Source: Sphingobacteriaceae bacterium UBA6709 (GTDB lineage Bacteria; Bacteroidota; Bacteroidia; Sphingobacteriales; Sphingobacteriaceae). From it: a stretch of DNA of 32,753 nucleotides. Below are positions 9,448-16,782 of the stretch, one piece after another. Location of the stretch: contig DKIV01000039.1 of the NCBI GenBank assembly GCA_002454425.1, positions 19,717 through 52,469 on the forward strand, read 5' to 3'. Below the pieces are notes generated by a model. It did no database searches and was not told where the DNA came from. It was given only the letters and a program-made list of their open reading frames with translations. Position numbers and translations under genes: made by a program. Numbering within the stretch: position 1 is the stretch's first letter; each line of letters opens with the position of its first letter.

Positions 9448-10938
9448 ATGAGAAAGAATAGTTTAAAATCTATATTAAATAGAACGATTTTTGCATCTTT
9501 ATTGGCTGTTGGTGTCAGTGGATGTTCCAATTATCTGGAAGTTAATGATACTCCAAACAATCCAACGGATGTTCCCCCTTCAGCGTTGTTGCCAACGGCA
9601 TTGGCTGGTACTGGATTTTCCAACTCAAACGAGATAAATAGATTTGCAAGTACTGTTATGAGTGTAACGTACGGTGCTGCTAATAGTCCCGCTAGTTGGG
9701 ATATCTATAATACTGATGCTTCTGACTTTGGAAACCAGTGGAACTTTGAAATTTATGGAGGAGCGTTAATAAATTATCAAAATCTTATCACTGCAGCCGA
9801 TAAGATTAATGCTAAATCATATACTGGTATTGCTAAGATAATGAAGGCTTATACATTCAGTCTTGCTACTGATTGTTGGGGTGACGTTCCTTATTCACAA
9901 GCCTTATTGGGTGATGCGAATACGCAACCTCGTTTAGATAGTCAAAAAGATATTTATTTGGGTAATGCCGCCAATAATATTCAGAGTCTTTTTGATCTAG
10001 TTAAGGAGGGTTTAAGCGATCTTAACAGTGCAAGTTCTATCGATCCTGGTGTTGATGATTTGGCATATGGAGGTTCTGCGAGTAGTATAGATAATTGGAA
10101 GCGTGTAGGAAACACACTTTTGCTGAAATTAGCTAATCAAATTAGTTTAGTGGAGCCCGATAGAGCGAAAACGATTATCGCTGAAGTACTTAGCGGTAAT
10201 GATTATATCGTTTCAAATAGTCAAGATTTAGGTATTAACTTCGGTGGACAAGTTGGAAGTTTTGCTCCAACACATTCATATACTAATGTTTCATCATTTA
10301 GCAATGATATGATGATTAGTACCCGTTTTGTCAATCTTTTAAAGGCTTCTTCAGATCCAAGATTGCCTAAGTTTGTGACAAGTCCTAGTGGTGCCGGTAA
10401 TTATGTTACTGTTGATAATGGAGCAAGAGGGCTTACGTTGCCGTTGCCTGCAACATGGTCAAGATTTAGTTCCTACGTTACAGGAACAGCTGGACAAGGT
10501 CCAGCTCGCTTGTTAACTAATTTTCAACGAGCATTCATTCTTGCCGAATCTGCAATTAGGTTAGGAACAGCAGGAGATCCTCAGGCTTTATATACGGAAG
10601 GTATAACTGCATCAATGTCTTTAGCTGGATTAACGCAAACGGAAATTACACAGTATTTGAATGCGCATCCAGAGGTTGCAATTCTATCCGGGTCTAATGA
10701 CAATAAGTTACAACAGATCCTTACTCAGAAATATATTGCTTGGTATGGCAATGGACTTGAGCAGTGGAATGACTGGAGAAGAACAGGTTATCCTGTGCTT
10801 TCAGAACACCAAAATGCTGTAGGTATTGACGGGAAGCGCCCTGTTCGCTTGGTTTATACAAGTGAAGAGATTCAGAAAAATCCGAATTTCCCGAAAGATG
10901 TATATTCGAATGTAAAAGTTTGGTGGGACGTTAATTAG
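9448..10938 (+). CDS. SusD-like surface lipoprotein 2 (SusD-like_2 type)
   Basis: A 496-residue lipoprotein with lipobox GVSGC and mature start CSNYLEVNDTPNNPT, a signature of the second SusD-like branch (SusD-like_2). It would bind substrate at the cell surface and close over SusC 2. Conserved stretches include MKAYTFSLATDCWGDVPYSQAL and a C-terminal QKYIAWYGNGLEQWNDWRRTG, so it looks full length. It lies between the transporter (9 bases upstream) and a small lipoprotein (7 bases downstream). The branch differs from the SusD of operon 1, which supports separate origins of the two operons. Confidence 0.93.
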   Translation: MRKNSLKSILNRTIFASLLAVGVSGCSNYLEVNDTPNNPTDVPPSALLPTALAGTGFSNSNEINRFASTVMSVTYGAANSPASWDIYNTDASDFGNQWNFEIYGGALINYQNLITAADKINAKSYTGIAKIMKAYTFSLATDCWGDVPYSQALLGDANTQPRLDSQKDIYLGNAANNIQSLFDLVKEGLSDLNSASSIDPGVDDLAYGGSASSIDNWKRVGNTLLLKLANQISLVEPDRAKTIIAEVLSGNDYIVSNSQDLGINFGGQVGSFAPTHSYTNVSSFSNDMMISTRFVNLLKASSDPRLPKFVTSPSGAGNYVTVDNGARGLTLPLPATWSRFSSYVTGTAGQGPARLLTNFQRAFILAESAIRLGTAGDPQALYTEGITASMSLAGLTQTEITQYLNAHPEVAILSGSNDNKLQQILTQKYIAWYGNGLEQWNDWRRTGYPVLSEHQNAVGIDGKRPVRLVYTSEEIQKNPNFPKDVYSNVKVWWDVN

Positions 10939-10945
10939 AAAGAAC

Positions 10946-11422
10946 ATGAAAAAGATTTTATTATTATTATTTGCCATTACCAGTATTTTAGTATCCTGCG
11001 ATAAGGATTATGGCACATTTAACTCAGATAATAGGCCGGAGGTTCCAGTGACTTTTCCAGGAACAACTACTTACGGATTTAATCCGTATATTGAGTATTC
11101 GCTTTCCTCTGGTAACAATATTGAATATACAATGTCAATCCCCGAGTCATCTGGTAGGATGATTAAGGAATTGACCAAGGTTTCAGCTGGCGCAACAAGT
11201 ATAAATGCTGGAACATTGAAGACGTCTACTTATTTGCCATCACCTATAGCTGTGAATGCGCGCCAGTACAAGTTTTCGACATCATTAACTGAATATAAAA
11301 CAAAGCTTGGCCTGACGAGTAATCCTGCGGTTGGATCAGAAATTGCTTTTATGTTCCTAATCACTTTGGATAACGATCAGACAATTATTCCTGTCCAAGT
11401 CAGAGCAAGAATTGTAAAGTAG
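10946..11422 (+). CDS. Small exported lipoprotein, third gene of Sus operon 2
   Basis: A 158-residue protein with an N-terminal signal and lipobox (ILVSC) and a mature start CDKDYG. The rest is rich in beta-forming and Thr/Ser residues and reads like one compact beta-sandwich; I do not recognise a named family with certainty. Its place 7 bases after a SusD-like gene and before the operon terminator fits an accessory surface lipoprotein of SusE/SusF kind, which would add a substrate-binding domain to the transporter. This role is inferred from context alone. Confidence 0.85.
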   Translation: MKKILLLLFAITSILVSCDKDYGTFNSDNRPEVPVTFPGTTTYGFNPYIEYSLSSGNNIEYTMSIPESSGRMIKELTKVSAGATSINAGTLKTSTYLPSPIAVNARQYKFSTSLTEYKTKLGLTSNPAVGSEIAFMFLITLDNDQTIIPVQVRARIVK

Positions 11423-11434
11423 TTTAAAGTTAGT

Positions 11435-11462
11435 AAAAGGGGTGTCTAAGGACATCCCTTTT
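11435..11462 (+). terminator. Terminator of Sus operon 2
   Basis: A 12-bp stem (11435-11446 with 11451-11462, one G-U pair) closes on a 4-base loop (TAAG) and is followed by TATTTG. The T-run is short, but part of the stem's descending arm is itself T-rich. It begins 13 bases after the lipoprotein stop codon. Confidence 0.8.
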
Positions 11463-11527
11463 ATTTGATTCCTAAAGGGGAACTTGTTGTTTACTAAGCC
11501 GTAATGTAGTAATTCTTTGTATAAATG

Positions 11528-12439
11528 TTATAAGCTTAACACAAGGGTCTCGACCTTAGTACTAGTTACACTTACTCTTCCTCCCAGTTTCAATGCGAAG
11601 TTATTATCCAGATGACCCGCCGGGAAATCAAAGCATATAGGATAACCATATTTTCCGGCTATATTTAATACGATATCTTCAATACTCTCGCCGAAGGGGA
11701 TGTCGTTATCCTTCATACCGGTAAAGCCGCCCACGATAAGACCTTTCAGTTGTGCCAGTTTGCCCGCCCTGTCAAGAGATCTTAGCATCCTGTCGATGGA
11801 ATAATAGTATTCACCGACATCTTCAATAAAAAGAATCTTATCATTAAAGTCCATCTCGGAGGCCGAACCCTGCATCATTAACAGGAGAGTCAGATTACCA
11901 CCTATAAGTATTCCTTCGGCCTGGCCGTATATATTTCTGGGTTTTGAATCAAAAGAATAGCTAAGTGGTTCGCCAAATAGAGCTCGCCTTAACGATTCAA
12001 GTGAAGGCTTAGTAGCGTCAGGAACATTGAGGGGCATTTGTCCATGTATGGTTTGTATGCCATATTGCCGATGTATATGACTGTGTAATACCGTGATGTC
12101 ACTAAAGCCGACAATCCACTTAGGGTGAGCCACAAAGCCTCTAAAATCAAGATCGTCGATAATGCGGATGGTACCATATCCTCCCCTTGCCGCAATGACG
12201 GCTTTTATCTCGGCATCGTCTAGAAACCGTTGTAAGTCTCTTGCTCGCAGGGCATCATCGCCGGCGAATTGATGAAACTTAGCACCCACACTTTCGCCGC
12301 AGATAACTTCCAATCCCCATGACTCCAACATCGCGATAGCCGTATCTATATTTCCCGGTAGGCTCTTTGCCGGACAACAAATAGCAATCTTATCCCCCCG
12401 TTTTAAAGCTTGTGGTTCAGTATACATCGATTTCAACAT
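11528..12439 (-). CDS. LD-carboxypeptidase (peptidase family S66)
   Basis: A 303-residue cytoplasmic serine peptidase of the S66 family (LdcA/MccF). In murein recycling LdcA removes the terminal D-alanine from tetrapeptides; MccF-type members instead cleave microcin-like nucleotide conjugates. The catalytic triad expected for S66 is visible: Ser113 in VGFSDIT, Glu206 in LFIEDVGE and His276 in PAGHLDNN. ARGGYGT (about 84-90) is the usual N-domain signature. No signal peptide is seen. The gene is divergent from metG, with 116 bases between the starts. A TATTTTCG box at 12454-12447 on this strand is the best -7 candidate. Confidence 0.92.
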   Translation of the reverse strand: MLKSMYTEPQALKRGDKIAICCPAKSLPGNIDTAIAMLESWGLEVICGESVGAKFHQFAGDDALRARDLQRFLDDAEIKAVIAARGGYGTIRIIDDLDFRGFVAHPKWIVGFSDITVLHSHIHRQYGIQTIHGQMPLNVPDATKPSLESLRRALFGEPLSYSFDSKPRNIYGQAEGILIGGNLTLLLMMQGSASEMDFNDKILFIEDVGEYYYSIDRMLRSLDRAGKLAQLKGLIVGGFTGMKDNDIPFGESIEDIVLNIAGKYGYPICFDFPAGHLDNNFALKLGGRVSVTSTKVETLVLSL

Positions 12440-12504
12440 TTAATGACGAAAATACATGCTTTGTACCACATCTAATAGAAACTCCGCTATTTAGCAGTCG
12501 CGTA

Positions 12505-12536
12505 TTTGCGCACTGTCCCTTTGCATTGTATCTTTG
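12505..12536 (+). promoter_or_regulatory. Promoter of metG
   Basis: TTTG at 12505-12508, 20 bases, then TATCTTTG at 12529-12536: an exact match to the Bacteroidota -33/-7 pattern. It lies about 20 bases before the metG ATG at 12556 and so rules out the longer ORF that begins at 12412. Confidence 0.85.
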
Positions 12537-12555
12537 CGCCTTATATTTAGATTAC

Positions 12556-14613
12556 ATGTCAGATCTCAATAAATTTAAACGGTATACCATTACTTCGGCA
12601 TTACCCTATGCTAATGGACCCCTGCACATCGGCCATCTTGCCGGCGCATACATTCCTGCTGATATATTCGTTCGGCATTTACGCTTAATGAATAAGGATG
12701 TTGTATGGGTATGCGGATCCGACGAGCATGGTGCCGCTATTACCATAAAGGCTAAAAAAGATGGAGTTACTCCTCAGCAAATCATAGATAAATATAATAA
12801 GCAGATAAAAGAGAGCTTTGAGCAATTTGGCATAGCTTTCGATATTTATCACCGCACCTCTGCTCCCATTCATCATGAGCTTTCTCAGGAGTTCTTCCTT
12901 AATCTTTATAACAAGGGAGAATTTATTGAAAAGGAATCTGAACAATATTACGACGAGGATTATGATCAGTTTTTAGCAGACCGCTATATAACAGGCACCT
13001 GTCCTAACTGCGGTAACGATGGGGCCTATGGAGATCAATGTGAGAAATGTGGAACCTCACTGAGTCCTACCGATCTTATTGATCCAAAATCTACACTTAG
13101 TGGCAAATCGCCTGTTCTCAAATCTACCAAACATTGGTACCTACCTTTGGATAAGTACCAACCATGGCTTGAAGAATGGTTATTGGAGGGGAAGAAGAAC
13201 AACTGGAAGACGAATGTATATGGTCAATGCAGTTCTTGGTTGAAAGCGGGCTTACATCCCCGTTCAATGACAAGAGATCTTGACTGGGGTGTTGATGTTC
13301 CTTTGGATGAAGCAAAAGGAAAGAAGCTTTACGTGTGGCTTGATGCTCCGATTGGCTATATTTCAGCTACTAAGCAGTGGGCAATGGATAACAATAAAGA
13401 TTGGGAGTTATATTGGAAGAAGCAGACTGATAGCAGTGATGACTCATGCCTTATACACTTCATTGGAAAAGATAATATTGTTTTCCATTGCATAACATTT
13501 CCTTCTATCCTGCACGCGCATGGCGACTACATTCTTCCTGAAGATGTTCCGGCAAACGAGTTTTTGAATCTTGAAGGAGATAAACTATCAACTTCACGCA
13601 ATCACGCGGTTTGGCTTCATGAATACCTTGAAGAATTCCCCGGCAAGCAGGATGAGTTACGGTACGTTCTTACGTCAATCCTCCCGGAGACTTCCGACAG
13701 TGAATTTACCTGGAAGGATTATCAGGCAAGGGTGAATAACGAACTTGTGGCGATCCTTGGCAATTTCGTGAATCGCGTCATGATCCTCATGCATAAGTAT
13801 TACAACGGAATACTACAGTCTCCAAAGGAAATCACCGATAAGGATCTTAAGGTAAATATTGAGCAAGCCTACGGTAAAATAGCTAAGAGTATAGAGAATT
13901 ATAAGTTCCGCCAGGCGCTGGCAGAGTTTATGGATGTCGCACGCTTAGGGAATAAATACCTTACAGATAAAGAGCCATGGAAGCTTTTCAAGACGGATCC
14001 GGAAGCAACCAGGGAGGTGCTTCAGAATTGTATTCAAATCATCGGACATCTAGGTGTGCTGGCGCAGCCTTTCCTTCCCTCTACATCTCAGAAGATTTTC
14101 CGTATGTTAAATCTTAATGTTGACAGGCAGAATTATGACAGCACCTTTGCTTTTATCGATGGTCATGAGATTGCGGCAGCCGAGCTGTTGTTCGAGAAAG
14201 TGGAAGATGAGGTTATTGAGAGGCAGCTTGCCAAGCTGACAAAGGCAAAGGAACAAACAATTGTATTCGAGGCTAGTCCAGCCAAGGAAAATGTAAGTTA
14301 CGATGACTTCCTGAAAATGGATATCAGGGTTGGCACGATCACGGCTGCGGAAAAGGTTGCTAAGACGAAAAAGCTGCTCAAGCTAACGATAGATACAGGC
14401 ATAGATACAAGAACAGTAGTTTCCGGCATTGCGGAATGCTTCAGTCCCGATGAAATCGTTGGTCAACAGGTAAGCATTCTGGTGAACCTCGAGCCTCGTG
14501 AGATCAAAGGAATTATTTCCCAGGGAATGATTTTAATGTCTGAAAATCCCGACGGAAAGCTTATTTTTGTCAGACCTGCCGATAATGGTGTTAATGGCAC
14601 TATTGTCCGCTAA
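12556..14613 (+). CDS. metG: Methionine--tRNA ligase
   Basis: A 685-residue class I aminoacyl-tRNA synthetase that charges tRNA-Met with methionine. Visible are the HIGH motif (residues 24-27), a zinc knuckle with Cys149/152/162/165, the KMSKS-like loop KLSTS (343-347), and a C-terminal tRNA-binding domain of EMAPII/Trbp111 type (about 586-685, DFLKMDIRVG onwards) that also mediates dimerisation in related enzymes. The frame is open upstream to 12412, but that stretch overlaps the LD-carboxypeptidase start and contains the promoter, so ATG 12556 is chosen. The stop codon is only 7 bases from a tRNA-Arg gene, so both are probably on one transcript. Confidence 0.97.
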   Translation: MSDLNKFKRYTITSALPYANGPLHIGHLAGAYIPADIFVRHLRLMNKDVVWVCGSDEHGAAITIKAKKDGVTPQQIIDKYNKQIKESFEQFGIAFDIYHRTSAPIHHELSQEFFLNLYNKGEFIEKESEQYYDEDYDQFLADRYITGTCPNCGNDGAYGDQCEKCGTSLSPTDLIDPKSTLSGKSPVLKSTKHWYLPLDKYQPWLEEWLLEGKKNNWKTNVYGQCSSWLKAGLHPRSMTRDLDWGVDVPLDEAKGKKLYVWLDAPIGYISATKQWAMDNNKDWELYWKKQTDSSDDSCLIHFIGKDNIVFHCITFPSILHAHGDYILPEDVPANEFLNLEGDKLSTSRNHAVWLHEYLEEFPGKQDELRYVLTSILPETSDSEFTWKDYQARVNNELVAILGNFVNRVMILMHKYYNGILQSPKEITDKDLKVNIEQAYGKIAKSIENYKFRQALAEFMDVARLGNKYLTDKEPWKLFKTDPEATREVLQNCIQIIGHLGVLAQPFLPSTSQKIFRMLNLNVDRQNYDSTFAFIDGHEIAAAELLFEKVEDEVIERQLAKLTKAKEQTIVFEASPAKENVSYDDFLKMDIRVGTITAAEKVAKTKKLLKLTIDTGIDTRTVVSGIAECFSPDEIVGQQVSILVNLEPREIKGIISQGMILMSENPDGKLIFVRPADNGVNGTIVR

Positions 14614-14620
14614 AGAGGTT

Positions 14621-14695
14621 GGCCCTGTAGTTCAACGGATAGAATAGAAGTTTCCTAAACTTTAGATATGGGTTCGATTCCCGTCGGGGCTACCA
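14621..14695 (+). tRNA. tRNA-Arg (anticodon CCU)
   Basis: A full cloverleaf can be drawn. Acceptor arm 14621-14627 pairs with the 7 bases before the discriminator A (14692), with a G-U first pair. The D-stem is GTTC/GAAT, the anticodon loop TTCCTAA gives anticodon CCU (reads AGG), and the T-loop is TTCGATT. The CCA end is encoded (14693-14695). It begins 7 bases after the metG stop and is followed directly by a terminator, so it probably has no promoter of its own and is cut out of the metG transcript by RNase P and 3' processing. Confidence 0.95.
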
Positions 14696-14697
14696 AA

Positions 14698-14737
14698 GGG
14701 GAAAGATTCAAATTTAATGAGTCTTTCCCCTTTTTTA
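14698..14737 (+). terminator. Terminator of metG-tRNA-Arg transcript
   Basis: A 12-bp stem (14698-14709 with 14719-14730, one mismatch) with a GGGG/CCCC base and 9-base loop is followed by six Ts at 14731-14736. It starts three bases after the tRNA CCA. Confidence 0.93.
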
Positions 14738-14750
14738 TTAAGATAATAAT

Positions 14751-14789
14751 AAGCTCAATATTGTTACTATTAATAATATTGAGCTTTTT
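14751..14789 (+). terminator. Second terminator-like hairpin after tRNA-Arg
   Basis: A perfect 12-bp stem (14751-14762 with 14775-14786, loop of 12) followed by a short T-run. It backs up the first terminator on the plus strand. It lies about 120 bases beyond the stop of the minus-strand lipoprotein gene and might also stop transcription from that side, though the other strand lacks a clean T-run. Confidence 0.6.
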
Positions 14790-14908
14790 CTGAATATGCT
14801 TACGGTATGATTCTCCGTCAAGCCCCAAGAATCGTATAGGGTGTTGACCATACCAATTAATGACGTGTTAGACTCTCAAATATTTGCAAGTATATTTATT
14901 CAAAAGAC

Positions 14909-15199
14909 TTACTTCGCCTTATTGTTTAACTTATATGAAAACGACAATTTCTCGCGTGTAATCTGATTTACGCCTCGCCATTGAAAGTAAGTGGTTTGTT
15001 GATTATATGCCAGCTCTGCGGTGTCAATCCCTATAAGGGACGACAAATATAATTTTAAAATGGGAATTGGAATTTCTTCGTCTACTGTTTCGATAGGCTT
15101 AGGGGTTGCTTTATCCTGTTTTTTGCAGCTAGCGACTGCCAGCATTCCGATTGACATACATATTAAAAGGTACGTCTTTAAGGTTTGAATAAGATTCAT
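14909..15199 (-). CDS. Small putative lipoprotein, 96 aa
   Basis: A 96-residue protein with an N-terminal hydrophobic signal and lipobox (AVASC, mature start CKKQDK), so it is likely anchored in a membrane. The mature part is only about 70 residues, with a Pro/Glu-rich linker followed by a segment that may form two beta-strands. No family is recognised. It stands alone: nearest genes are metG-tRNA (convergent) and the phosphatase-like gene (same strand, more than 350 bases upstream). Confidence 0.7.
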   Translation of the reverse strand: MNLIQTLKTYLLICMSIGMLAVASCKKQDKATPKPIETVDEEIPIPILKLYLSSLIGIDTAELAYNQQTTYFQWRGVNQITREKLSFSYKLNNKAK

Positions 15200-15556
15200 A
15201 GATTAAGTGATTTGTTTACACTAAATTAGTGTTTGTTTTTTGATCTCACAAAAAAATAAAGCGACTTGCTTCGTTTGTAGGAACGGTGAGATTATAACCA
15301 TTTTCGATCTACAAATGTAAATCAATCTTGAAACGATAGGCAGGGTACCAAATATAAGGGAATCTCATTGCTAGTTAATTTGAGTAATGGAGAGTGTCTT
15401 CATTACCTAACTATAGAGAACTTTGATAAGGATTCTGAACTAACACGCCAATCGTCCAAACGCAAGATTTTGGGTTTGGGCGATTGGCGTGTATCATAAA
15501 TTGTGAATCCCTTGATTTATGTTTAGCGTAATTGAATAAATATTGTGATCGGTCAG
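15200..15556. other. Intergenic region with long hairpin
   Basis: No gene is seen in these 357 bases. The notable content is the 18-bp hairpin at 15443-15492; the remainder, on the lipoprotein's upstream side, holds no clear promoter match. Confidence 0.5.
15443..15492. terminator. 18-bp stem-loop downstream of phosphatase-like gene
   Basis: Arms at 15443-15460 and 15475-15492 pair over 18 bases with a single T/G-type mismatch around a 14-base loop. It lies about 65 bases past the stop of the minus-strand phosphatase-superfamily gene. There is no T-run on either side, so it may be a transcript-end stabiliser or a factor-dependent stop site rather than a classical terminator. Confidence 0.55.
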
Positions 15557-16636
15557 TTATTTGAATACACTCTTTATAGCAGGCTGAACAGGGTGGTTCG
15601 CTGTGAATGAAAAGCCCAATAATTTAGCCATGGTTTGCGCGATTTCGTCCTGATAGATCTGTCCCTCGCTCTTAACCTCACCCGTTGCTGGAGTGTCTGG
15701 ACCAATAACGGCGAGCCATGTTTCATTGGATCCAGCGGTGCCCGACCCATGTCCCGGCCATTGCTTACCGAGGCCACGGCCGTGATCAGGACAAATGACA
15801 ATGGTTGTTTTGTCTTTGTAGAACGGATCTGTCTGAACTAATTGCCACAAATTATTCACCATTTTATCTAAATAGTGAGCCGCATCTAAATAGAAATCAT
15901 ACTGGCCGGCATGTCCCAAATCATCCGGATCTGCGAAATCGATATACATTACCTTTGGGTGGTTGGCGCTCAGATAAGATTTCGCGATAGCATAGGTGCA
16001 CGCATCCCATCGTACAGACTCGCCGAAATAGTTGGGCATAAAGCCTTGTATTTCATTGGCTAATATTTGTGCCTCTGTTAATTTTCCTTCTACTCTCTCA
16101 AAAGGATTGATGAGGGGCATCTTGTTTCTGTCGCGATTAACGATATTTGACACCGCATCCCAGCTTGCAATCGTAACAACTTTTCCGGTATATCCCTTTT
16201 GTTTATTAATAAACTCAAAAATATTCTCATTCGGATTGTTGGGATAAGAGTTTGAGTTGATCTTAGGATCATAGTATCCACAGATAGTTTCGCTTCGTCC
16301 CGGATAGGAAAACCAGTATTTATTCCGCACGTTTACTTTGTTGTTAAAATCGCGGTTTCCATATAGCTGACCTTGTTTTGCTATCGTTCCCCAAAAGAAA
16401 GGCATCAGTTTTGCCCGGCGCTCTGCCACTGTTGCTGCTCCATATTTCTTCATGATGCTTGCCGAATCTTGTTGTCGGTAGGTCTTCATCGCAAGAATGG
16501 AGGAGTCTATTCCTCTGAACAGTTCTTGCCAGCGATAGCCATCAATAGAAATGAAGATGATGTTTTCAGTTTTTGTTTTCTGAGCAAATAGCGCTGTCGT
16601 AATCATGATTAGCGCAAAGGATAGTCTTAGTTTCAT
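15557..16636 (-). CDS. Exported alkaline-phosphatase-superfamily hydrolase
   Basis: A 359-residue protein with a signal peptide (about 1-18, ending LFAQ). It belongs to the alkaline phosphatase / phosphodiesterase superfamily: Asp32 (FISIDGYRWQELF), a Ser115 or Thr117 candidate nucleophile (GRSET), Asp238/Asp239 with His242 (DFADPDDLGH), Asp284-His285 (CPDHGRG) and His296 (GHGSGT) match the two-metal site. Substrate (phosphomonoester, diester or sulfate) cannot be told. The frame extends upstream to a TTG at 16669, but a good promoter lies inside that extension, so ATG 16636 is chosen. It is about 145 bases downstream of the DUF4932 gene. Confidence 0.88.
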   Translation of the reverse strand: MKLRLSFALIMITTALFAQKTKTENIIFISIDGYRWQELFRGIDSSILAMKTYRQQDSASIMKKYGAATVAERRAKLMPFFWGTIAKQGQLYGNRDFNNKVNVRNKYWFSYPGRSETICGYYDPKINSNSYPNNPNENIFEFINKQKGYTGKVVTIASWDAVSNIVNRDRNKMPLINPFERVEGKLTEAQILANEIQGFMPNYFGESVRWDACTYAIAKSYLSANHPKVMYIDFADPDDLGHAGQYDFYLDAAHYLDKMVNNLWQLVQTDPFYKDKTTIVICPDHGRGLGKQWPGHGSGTAGSNETWLAVIGPDTPATGEVKSEGQIYQDEIAQTMAKLLGFSFTANHPVQPAIKSVFK

Positions 16637-16654
16637 AATTGAGAATTTGTTTAG

Positions 16655-16686
16655 TAAAAATAAACACAAAAGATGCTAAATTCAAA
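16655..16686 (-). promoter_or_regulatory. Promoter of phosphatase-superfamily gene
   Basis: On the minus strand TTTG (16686-16683), 20 bases, then TATTTTTA (16662-16655): one base off the Bacteroidota pattern. It lies about 20 bases before ATG 16636 and overlaps the upstream TTG alternative start, which argues against that start. Confidence 0.7.
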
Positions 16687-16782
16687 GCTACATGGTTTAA
16701 ATGTTCATGAATTTTTTGCATTGTTAGCGATAAGGTTTAGGCTGATTATGAACAGTTACTATGATCGGTATTTTTATTCCCA

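Noticed and set aside
12412..12555. 48-codon N-terminal extension of metG
   Set aside because: It overlaps the divergent LD-carboxypeptidase start and contains the metG promoter; family proteins begin near ATG 12556.
14621..14695. tRNA-Arg as integration site of a mobile element
   Set aside because: No integrase gene and no repeat of the tRNA 3' end were seen in the window; a terminator follows directly.
16637..16669. 11-codon upstream extension of the phosphatase-like protein from TTG
   Set aside because: The extension covers the predicted -7 box and precedes a normal signal peptide; ATG 16636 is the better start.
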